DNA of 50,644 nucleotides from an uncultured Prevotellaceae bacterium (GTDB lineage: Bacteria; Bacteroidota; Bacteroidia; Bacteroidales; Bacteroidaceae): the NCBI GenBank assembly GCA_902800585.1, contig CADCEW010000006.1:1-50644 (forward strand), written 5' to 3'. The position numbers were made by a program, and so were the translations under genes. This document shows, one piece after another, positions 36,251 through 44,400 of the stretch. The notes beneath the pieces are model-generated. The model ran no database searches. It was not told the DNA's origin and worked only from the letters and a program-made list of their open reading frames with translations. The number at the start of each line of letters is the position of its first letter. The stretch's first letter is position 1.

Positions 36251-38035
36251 GTGGAGTATCGCCTGACAGACTTTCTGCCAACGACGAAGAAAGAGTTGGA
36301 ACTGCGGGGATGGGATGAACTCGATGTCATCCTGTTCAGTGGCGATGCCTATGTAGATCATCCTTCTTTCGGTGCTGCCGTCATCGGACGTGTCTTGGAG
36401 GCTGCCGGCTATAAAGTGGCTATTGTGCCACAACCTGACTGGCACGGCGATTTCCGTGACTTCAAAAAACTCGGACGACCACGACTCTTTTTCGGCATCT
36501 CTCCTGGATGTATGGACTCGATGGTGAACAAATATACTGCCAATCGTCGTCTTCGTTCAGAAGATGCCTATAGCCCTGATGGGCGTCATGATGCCCGTCC
36601 GGAATATCCCACGATTGTTTATAGTCGTATCCTTCGTGAGTTATACCCTGATGTCCCTATCATTTTGGGAGGCATTGAGGCTTCTTTGCGCCGCTTGTCC
36701 CATTACGACTATTGGCAAGACAGATTACGCCCCTGTATTCTGTGTGACGCTCCTGCCGACCTTATCTCGTATGGCATGGGAGAGAAGACGGTTCTTGAGA
36801 TTGCACGACGACTGGATGAAGGACAGCCCATCGATGCGATGCGTGACTTGCCCCAGATTGTATATCTTGCTGACAAGAAAGACATCCCCGATGGCATTAA
36901 CGAACAGGACATCGTACTCCACAGCCATGAGGACTGTCTGCGCGACAAGCGGATGCAGGCAGAGAACTTCCGACATATTGAGGAACAGTCGAACATGATA
37001 CATGCCCAACGACTGATACAAGGTGTCAATGGACGCTATGCTGTCGTTAACCCACCCTATCCTCCTCTGACAACAGAAGAACTGGATGCTTCTTTCGATT
37101 TGCCATATACGCGTCAGCCGCATCCGAAATACAAAGGAAAGCGTATTCCTGCCTACGAGATGATTAAGCACAGTGTCAATATCCATCGTGGTTGTTTTGG
37201 CGGTTGTGCCTTCTGTACCATCTCTGCCCACCAAGGAAAGTTCATTGCTTGTCGCTCCAAAGAGAGTATTACAAAAGAAGTGAAGCAGGTTATGCAAATG
37301 CCTGACTTTAAAGGATATATCTCTGACCTTGGAGGGCCATCTGCTAACATGTATGGCATGAAAGGACATAACATAAAGGCATGCGAAAAGTGTAAACGTC
37401 CCAGTTGTATTCATCCGCAGATATGCCCTAATCTGAACACCAATCATTCCGCATTGTTGGAGGTCTATCATGCTGTCGATGCCCTTCCTGGCATCAAGAA
37501 AAGTTTCATCGGCAGTGGTGTTCGTTATGACTTAATCCTGCATCACAGCAAAGACGAGGAGACCAATCGGGCCGCTATGCAGTATGCGCGTGAACTCATC
37601 ACACGTCATGTCAGTGGACGACTCAAGGTTGCACCAGAGCATACCAGCGACCGTGTGCTGTATCTGATGCGCAAGCCTTCCTTCCAACAGTTCTATGATT
37701 TCAAGCGTATCTTTGACCGTATCAATCAGGAGGAACATCTTAACCAGCAGATTATCCCCTACTTCATCTCCAGTCATCCAGGATGTACTGAGTCGGACAT
37801 GGCACAACTCGCAGAGATCACCAAGAAACTGAACTTCCACTTAGAGCAAGTACAAGACTTCACGCCCACTCCCATGACTGTCTCTACCGAGACTTGGTAC
37901 ACAGGCTACAACCCCTATACGATGGAAAAGGTGTTCAGTGCCCGTAGCCCTAAAGAGAAACTCGCCCAACGGCAGTATTTCTTCTGGTACAAAAATAAAG
38001 ACAACAAGCACAGGAAACATCAAAAAAAAGAGTGA
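36251..38035 (+). CDS. YgiQ family radical SAM protein
   Basis: A 594-residue cytoplasmic radical SAM enzyme. The N-terminal YgiQ domain starts DFLPTTKKELELRGWDELD. The cluster-binding Cys-x3-Cys-x2-Cys is in HRGCFGGCAFC near residue 320. A further Cys-rich patch (CEKCKRPSCIHPQIC) follows. The substrate of YgiQ is unknown. The start must be GTG at 36251: an in-frame stop from the upstream heptamer array lies four codons before it, and family homology begins at once. The TGA stop overlaps the 3' end of the convergent tRNA-Arg. Confidence 0.93.
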   Translation: MEYRLTDFLPTTKKELELRGWDELDVILFSGDAYVDHPSFGAAVIGRVLEAAGYKVAIVPQPDWHGDFRDFKKLGRPRLFFGISPGCMDSMVNKYTANRRLRSEDAYSPDGRHDARPEYPTIVYSRILRELYPDVPIILGGIEASLRRLSHYDYWQDRLRPCILCDAPADLISYGMGEKTVLEIARRLDEGQPIDAMRDLPQIVYLADKKDIPDGINEQDIVLHSHEDCLRDKRMQAENFRHIEEQSNMIHAQRLIQGVNGRYAVVNPPYPPLTTEELDASFDLPYTRQPHPKYKGKRIPAYEMIKHSVNIHRGCFGGCAFCTISAHQGKFIACRSKESITKEVKQVMQMPDFKGYISDLGGPSANMYGMKGHNIKACEKCKRPSCIHPQICPNLNTNHSALLEVYHAVDALPGIKKSFIGSGVRYDLILHHSKDEETNRAAMQYARELITRHVSGRLKVAPEHTSDRVLYLMRKPSFQQFYDFKRIFDRINQEEHLNQQIIPYFISSHPGCTESDMAQLAEITKKLNFHLEQVQDFTPTPMTVSTETWYTGYNPYTMEKVFSARSPKEKLAQRQYFFWYKNKDNKHRKHQKKE

Positions 38036-38107
38036 TTCCGTAGGGATTCGAACCCTAGACCCACGCCTTAGAAGGGCGTTGCTCTAATCCAACTGAGCTA
38101 CGGAACC
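38033..38107 (-). tRNA. tRNA-Arg (TCT)
   Basis: A 75-nucleotide cloverleaf on the minus strand. Acceptor arms are GGTTCCG/CGGAATC (one G-T pair) with discriminator A, anticodon stem ACGCC/GGCGT, loop CTTCTAA giving anticodon TCT, and T-arm TAGGG-TTCGAAT-CCCTA. CCA is not encoded. A run of eight T begins four bases after the 3' end and may terminate it. The last three bases lie over the stop codon of ygiQ. Confidence 0.95.
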
Positions 38108-38132
38108 GACCCTTATTCAAAGAATTCGGGTG

Positions 38133-38163
38133 CAAAGGTAGTGCAAATCGAGCGAAATACAAA
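38133..38163 (-). promoter_or_regulatory. Promoter of tRNA-Arg
   Basis: On the minus strand TTTG (38160-38163) and TACCTTTG (38133-38140) are separated by 19 bases, an exact consensus promoter 25 bases ahead of the tRNA. Confidence 0.85.
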
Positions 38164-38189
38164 ACAGATTTAAATTTTTTTATTAGAAT

Positions 38190-38945
38190 ATGAATAAAAT
38201 CGTTTTAATAACAGGTGCAACAAGTGGTATTGGACTGGGGTGCGCAAGAAAATTTGCTGATAACGGCGACAAGTTGATACTGACAGCAAGAAACGAGACT
38301 CGACTCACTGAGATTCAGAAAGAACTGACAGAGAGGGGAACGAAAGTGATAACCCTTGCCTTCGATGTGAGAGACCGTGAGAAGGCGAAACAATGCCTAA
38401 ACGAACTGCCAGAAGAATGGCAAGAGATTGACGTTCTGGTGAATAACGCAGGACTTGCCCTTGGACTAGAGCCTGAACATGAAGGCAACTTTGATGATTG
38501 GGAGACAATGATTGATACGAACATCAAAGGACTACTCACAATGACACGACTTATTGTTCCTGGAATGGTGAAACGCAATCGCGGACATATTATAAACATA
38601 GGTTCTGTGGCGGGCGATGCCGCTTATGCAGGCGGCAACGTCTATTGTGCCACAAAAGCAGCCGTGAAGACCCTCACTGACGGACTGCGTATCGATGTAG
38701 CAGATACTGCCATTCGTGTGACGAACTTAAAACCAGGACTTGTAGAGACAAATTTCAGTAACATCCGTTTTAAAGGCGACAACGAACGTGCCGCTAAAGT
38801 CTATACGGGCATTAAACCCCTTACTGGCGATGATATTGCCGATGTTGCCGTCTATGCCGCTAACGCTCCTGCACATGTCCAGATAGCCGAAGTACTTATC
38901 TTAGCCACCCATCAGGCAAGTGGCAGCGTGATAGTCAGGAAGTAA
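38190..38945 (+). CDS. SDR family oxidoreductase, YdfG-like
   Basis: A 251-residue short-chain dehydrogenase. Visible are TGATSGIG (NADP loop, residues 8-15), NNAG near residue 86, a Ser in INIGSVAG and the catalytic YCATK near residue 153. ARNETR after the second strand favours NADP. The nearest familiar group is the NADP-dependent 3-hydroxy acid (serine) dehydrogenase YdfG; exact substrate unproven. It appears to stand alone. Only a weak TAAATTTT lies where a -7 box would be. Confidence 0.9.
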   Translation: MNKIVLITGATSGIGLGCARKFADNGDKLILTARNETRLTEIQKELTERGTKVITLAFDVRDREKAKQCLNELPEEWQEIDVLVNNAGLALGLEPEHEGNFDDWETMIDTNIKGLLTMTRLIVPGMVKRNRGHIINIGSVAGDAAYAGGNVYCATKAAVKTLTDGLRIDVADTAIRVTNLKPGLVETNFSNIRFKGDNERAAKVYTGIKPLTGDDIADVAVYAANAPAHVQIAEVLILATHQASGSVIVRK

Positions 38946-39066
38946 CTTATATAGCATATAGAAAACAACGTGTTTTCGAGGTGTTTGTGGCTTACAAACA
39001 ATGCGTTTGAACGTTACATTCACCTCGTTTGTAACGTCCAAATTAGGGCATCGGTTTAAAAACTAT
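38946..39066. other. Convergent gap with small inverted repeats
   Basis: Two hairpins are possible: GAAAACA/TGTTTTC at 38961-38977 with a 3-base loop, and TGTTTGT/ACAAACA at 38982-39000. CGAGGTG and CACCTCG also recur inverted around them. They may terminate the SDR gene or tamL, but neither has a clear T tail. Confidence 0.3.
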
Positions 39067-41409
39067 TTAGAACGGATAGCCGATGGCGAAGTGGAGGGTG
39101 TTGGCATCCTTGAAACTACCGATGTTGAAGTAACCAGACTTACCAGTATCGTAAGGCATGTGAAGACCGATACCCCAGTCGAGACGGATAATCAGGAAGT
39201 TAAGGTCGTAACGAATACCGATGCCTGTGCCAAGAGCCAGTTCACGGAAGAAGTTCTTGAACCTGAACTTTCCTAAGTTTTCCGTTTCCTCGTTACCATA
39301 AAGGCCATTCGTCGTGGTCCACACATTACCGGCATCAAGGAACACAGCCCCATAGAAGTTACCGAACAGATGAGGGCGATACTCTAAGTTTGCCACGAAC
39401 TTGACATTGCCATTACGCATGATGTAGTCCCACGCCCTGTCACCGAAAGAAGCGATACTGCCTGGTCCGACACCACGAACAGGGAAAGCACGAATGCTAT
39501 TGGCACCACCCACATAGAACATCTCTGCATTAGGTATGACGTCAGAGTTACCATAAACCCAGATATAACCTGCATTGAGATGTCCCACCAACTGCGAGGT
39601 ACTGCTCAGCGTCCAAGTCTTGGTGAAGTCAGTCTCTAACTTGACAAACTGCGAATAGGGATTCTTAAACAGCTTCTTGTTCTTTTCATCCCAACTCTTG
39701 CCACCAATCATATACGCCAAGGACACGAGGTTACCTGACTCGGCAAGAGTGGTCTCCCAACGGATGGGATGCAGTTTCTCTGCTGGGCTGGTGTAAGTAT
39801 AGGTATAGCGCATCTCAGGAACAAAGAAGTCCTGCATAGACACAGCAAGATACGGATTCTTCTTCACTAACGAGTCATATTCACTGGTATGACTGTTCAT
39901 AAACTGATATTTGACAGTAAACGGAGAGAACTCATGACGACTCTGAGCGGAAGTCTGCCAACGATAAGTCCACTCACCACTGACCACATGCATCTTATAG
40001 TATTTCGGACGATAGATGATGTCCGTAGAGACTTTGGCAAGCGTCAACGGCGTAGAGAAGAAACGACGACGACGGATGCGACGACCATCCTTGTCACGAC
40101 GCACACGATTGCCACCAAAGAAGGGGGCGATGATACGTGGGAACTCGATGCTGACATCGGCACCATACTCATAGTTATTCATGGAATTACCGCCACTCGT
40201 CGACCACTCATAAGAGCCGTGCAGGTTGACGTCAATTTTCTCACCGCCTCGGAAGGCATTACGACGGGCAACACCCAGTTTCAACTCTGGTCCCACACGT
40301 CCGATAGTACGTGCGTTGAAGTTCGTCTCGATATAGAAGTCCCATGGTTTATCGAACACACAGTTAAGTGTCAAGTCCAAGGTATCGCATGTCGCTGTGG
40401 TATCACGAGGCGTAAAAACGAAATCGGTCGATGAGAAGAGTCCCATCGCATTGAGTTTGTTGATAGACTGCAGATAGTTGTCATAACTATATAACTGGCG
40501 GGGACGCAGTTTCATGTCAGCCATCAGCACACGGGTACGGATAGGTGGTTTCTTTCCTGCAAAGCGAACGGTGAAGAAGCGTCTCTTAACCGAGTCTGTC
40601 AACTGCTCCCTGAAGGTCTTACGCATATTGATATCAATCTTACCGATATACCATTTATGAAGAGCCTGTTCAGGAACACCATTCGCCAACTGGAAACGCA
40701 GTTGTGCCTTTCCGTCAACAGCAAACGTGTCAGCCAGATAAGAGGCATAACTGGGCTGGTAATAATAATAACCGTTATTACGCAGCAGCAGACCCACACG
40801 ACTGCGCTCCGCATCAAGGTTGGAGACCACAAAAGGATCACCCTTATGAATATACGCCTCGTCGAGCGTCGCATGTATCATACTATCTGCCTCGGCAGGA
40901 AAGCCGAAATAGCCGACACTGTCGAGTGTATAGAGTCTGCCAAGATTCACGGTATAGGCAATCTTGGCTGTCTTGGGATTCTTCTGTTGGATGACCTCAT
41001 AACTCACCTGTCCATTGAAATAACCATGATTACGCAATACCGATTGTGCCACTGACGAACGTAACTCTGGATTCACCCACGACATCAATACAGGCTGCTT
41101 ACCAAAAGCCTTCGTCATCCACTTGGCAAACTTGGTATCTTTATGGGCGTAGGCGTTCCATACCGACAATCCGAAAGAGAAAGGCATCCGATGGTAACTA
41201 CTGCCGAAGAGGGAACCATTAGGAGCCGTCGCAAGGGCAGCCTCCACCTCTTCCTGCGTCGTGATGAAGTTATCGTTCTTCTCGTAGTTCTCATAGGTAA
41301 TCTTCTTCAATCCCGTGAAGAGCTGGTCGTCATCAGGGATATTCTTCGTCATCGAACAGGAAGCGAGCAGGACGACACACAAACAGAGCAGGAGTTTATT
41401 TTGTTTCAT
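39067..41409 (-). CDS. TamL, lipoprotein form of the TamA/BamA outer-membrane protein
   Basis: A 780-residue Omp85 superfamily protein. The signal peptide ends in a lipobox LLASC with Cys18, the mark of the Bacteroidetes TamL type. POTRA-like modules follow (for example SVAQSVLRNHGYFNG and RVGLLLRNNGYYYY), then a 16-strand barrel from about residue 360 with GPGSIASFGDRAW near the substrate loop, ending in FAIGYPF as expected of the last strand. It should work with the TamB encoded just upstream in the same operon; the genes overlap by 14 bases. Confidence 0.92.
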   Translation of the reverse strand: MKQNKLLLCLCVVLLASCSMTKNIPDDDQLFTGLKKITYENYEKNDNFITTQEEVEAALATAPNGSLFGSSYHRMPFSFGLSVWNAYAHKDTKFAKWMTKAFGKQPVLMSWVNPELRSSVAQSVLRNHGYFNGQVSYEVIQQKNPKTAKIAYTVNLGRLYTLDSVGYFGFPAEADSMIHATLDEAYIHKGDPFVVSNLDAERSRVGLLLRNNGYYYYQPSYASYLADTFAVDGKAQLRFQLANGVPEQALHKWYIGKIDINMRKTFREQLTDSVKRRFFTVRFAGKKPPIRTRVLMADMKLRPRQLYSYDNYLQSINKLNAMGLFSSTDFVFTPRDTTATCDTLDLTLNCVFDKPWDFYIETNFNARTIGRVGPELKLGVARRNAFRGGEKIDVNLHGSYEWSTSGGNSMNNYEYGADVSIEFPRIIAPFFGGNRVRRDKDGRRIRRRRFFSTPLTLAKVSTDIIYRPKYYKMHVVSGEWTYRWQTSAQSRHEFSPFTVKYQFMNSHTSEYDSLVKKNPYLAVSMQDFFVPEMRYTYTYTSPAEKLHPIRWETTLAESGNLVSLAYMIGGKSWDEKNKKLFKNPYSQFVKLETDFTKTWTLSSTSQLVGHLNAGYIWVYGNSDVIPNAEMFYVGGANSIRAFPVRGVGPGSIASFGDRAWDYIMRNGNVKFVANLEYRPHLFGNFYGAVFLDAGNVWTTTNGLYGNEETENLGKFRFKNFFRELALGTGIGIRYDLNFLIIRLDWGIGLHMPYDTGKSGYFNIGSFKDANTLHFAIGYPF

Positions 41410-44400
41410 TGTTTTCAGTTTTTAGAGAGTCAGTCGGAGTGTTCGGAGTATTCTGAGTATTCGGAGTATTCTGAGTATTCGGAGTACTCAGAGAACTAGG
41501 AGTACTCGGAGATCTCTGAGTTCTAGGAGTCCTCTGCGGAGTGGTATCCTTGAAGCGGAAAATATCCCAGAAGTGTTGAAGTGAGCGACGCCATGTGAAG
41601 CCGACACCATATTTCTGCGTATAGCCGTCTAACCAGTCGTAACTGTTGTTCTGGTAATACACAGTGATAAACTTATTCGCCGTCTGGTCAAGGCGATATT
41701 CCAATGAGACATTATCAAAGAATGAGTTATTACGCTGTTGCAACTCAGCTCCTGTCGACACTCTACCACCTACGGCAATCTTCAGGCGATTGTTCATAAA
41801 GCGCTTGGCAAACTTAAACGAGTAGTCTGTATGGATAGCACCTGTAGCATCCGTCATGTTATCCATACCGAACGAGAGGTCGAGGGTACGCAGGGCATTA
41901 CCTGTGAGTGAATTAATCTCAGAGTTCAAGAACGAACTAAGTGCAGCGTTCATCGAGAAGGCACTCGTATTACCATCAGCAAGATACATACCCGTCGTCA
42001 GCATCGTCACAGCAAGTTTGTTACGCTGCTCTAAATCCATCGCTTGCAACTCACTATGCAACTGCATATCCTCTGGAGCGTCCAGTGTGAACATCACGCC
42101 CATGTTGTTAAGTGTCTGGGTAATCACCACGCCACAGTCGAACTCCACACTACGCCCTGCCCCACTGCTGTTAGAAACAGCGGCACGGATACGTTCTGTC
42201 GCCGTGATATTCAATGTAGGATTCATCGGTTCACCCGTGAACTCGATATATGAGCCGTCCTGAATGGTAAACGTCTTCAACGGGATAAGAGGCAGCGAGT
42301 ATTTCATTTCACCATTCGACAAGGTATAACGTCCACGCAATTGCAGATTTTCGACTGGCGTATATTGCATACGCAAGGTTCCACCACCTGTCAAGTCAAT
42401 ATAGTTAGAGTGATCAGTATTCAGATACGCCATAATATGAGCACCCTTCGACACTTCGACCGTTAAATCCATGTGTAAGCCATCCAGTGATGGACGCTCC
42501 ACAACAACTTGTGCCGTATCACTGAAATCTGTGAATTTCACCAGTTCCTCCAAGTGATTATCGGTAGACAATGGCGTGTCACGCAAGACATAACTCATAT
42601 CGGTAGAACCTAATACTTTCAGTCTTCCTCGCATGTTCAGGTTGTCCAATGGTCCTTGCATCCTTCCCAAGAAATCCACGAATGCATTGCCATAGGCGAT
42701 GCTCTTCGCATTCTCCTTGGCACCGATAATCTGATAGTCTCTGGCTTGCATCCGAAGGTCTACCATGATGCGGTCGAGGTCACTGAAATTAATACTACCC
42801 ATGATATTCAACGGGTTGTCGTTATAGGCATAGACTGTGAAGTTCTCAAACAAAAGGTTGGAGCCCACTATACGGACTGGGTCGTTATCGAAACGTAACC
42901 GCATGCCATAGGGAACACTCACGAGATAGGAAGAATCAAGATAGACCTCACCATTCACCTGTGGTTTCTTCAAAGGTCCCTTGATACTCAGACTACCTTC
43001 ACCATAGCCTTCCAGTCCTGCTATCTGGTCAGGTACAAAACCGTTGATAATAGACAATGGGAAACGTGTCAATTGAAGATTGGCATCCAAAGCGCCCTCG
43101 CCTTCATTATAATAGGTACCATTCAACAGTCCCACTTCTATATCATCCTTCAACAAGCGCGCCTCAACGGCATGGGCATCATCCTCTTTCTGCAAGTACA
43201 CCAACTCGGTACTGACATTACCTATCGGACTATGCTCATAGGTCATGTTCTGCACAGACATATCACTAACCATCGAGAAGTGTCCTGTCTCATGTTGCAC
43301 TACATGATAGTCGCCATTCAACAGACCCGTCATGCGAGGAACATAAGGGATAACGGAGGTTAATTCGTCGAGATTGAAGCGATTCAAACTGACTGTAATA
43401 TCCTGCAAGGCTGTGGGGTCGCTCTCTTCAGAATAAATCTTCACACCCGTACCATCATCTGCTATCAAATCAATCTTTGCACGCACCTTTTTATCAGCAC
43501 CAAGGAATACGAAGTTGTCTTTGTTCAGGTTGAACTCCTTATAGCCGATGGTAGGACGTTCAGGAAGGAGATGCAGATTGATACCATTCTCTACCATCTC
43601 TGCCTGAGCACCGATACGGGCACCTAACTTATTATCGGAATCATAATAACGGACACCCATCGTGGCTCCCCGTTCTTGGAAGAGACCGTCAAAGAGCGCA
43701 TTGAATACAAACTGCGGATTGCGTTTGTTGTTACGAATCTGTCCACCAAAACTCAGATGGTCTTTCCGCTGTGTCAAACGGAAGTTAATCGTATCCAGAC
43801 GAGTACCGTCATAGACTAAAGAATGGACATAGCCGTTGCCATTGACACCAGTCTCCGGAGAGGTTGACATGTCAAATAATAACTCCTTGAAATCGATATT
43901 CTGTCCACTCTTCAGGATATTAGCAATCGGATTGTCTTTCTTGCTTTCCACATGGAGTTTTATAACAGGCAGAAGTCTTCGAAGGGCTGCCTGGTCAATG
44001 ATTTTCTTATCAAACTGTGCCATGGCGGAATCACTGAGCGTAGTCAGTTGCTTCAATACCCGTTCGTAATCTCCACTGGCATCCACCTTCACGATGAAAT
44101 CACCACTCTGTATACGGGCATAGGTCGTGTCAGGACGTAGATTAACAAGCAATCCGATATCTTCCGGTCGATAGGTCTTGGCAGAGTCACGGATAGTCAA
44201 ATCACTGAAGAATCCACTGAGACGATGATTCTTGTTCAAGTCGGAAGTCACATCCACATGACCGCATAGACCAATCGTCAACGGGTTATCTACCAAACGT
44301 AACTGATAGAGGTCTAACTGTGCCATATCGGCAGTAATAGTGCCATCGAACTTGTTCTTGTTCATCAAAGCATCAAGACTGACAGCACCATTCAATAACT

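Noticed and set aside
36725-37471. Leftward 248-codon open frame
   Set aside because: Antisense to conserved YgiQ sequence including the radical SAM cysteines; no independent support.
39001-39276. Rightward 91-codon open frame after the SDR gene
   Set aside because: Most of it is antisense to the conserved barrel end of TamL; there is no recognisable product.
41143-41499. Rightward open frame ending in many SEY repeats
   Set aside because: It is antisense to tamL and tamB, and its repeat is just the 9-mer array read on the other strand. There is no promoter, ribosome site or domain.
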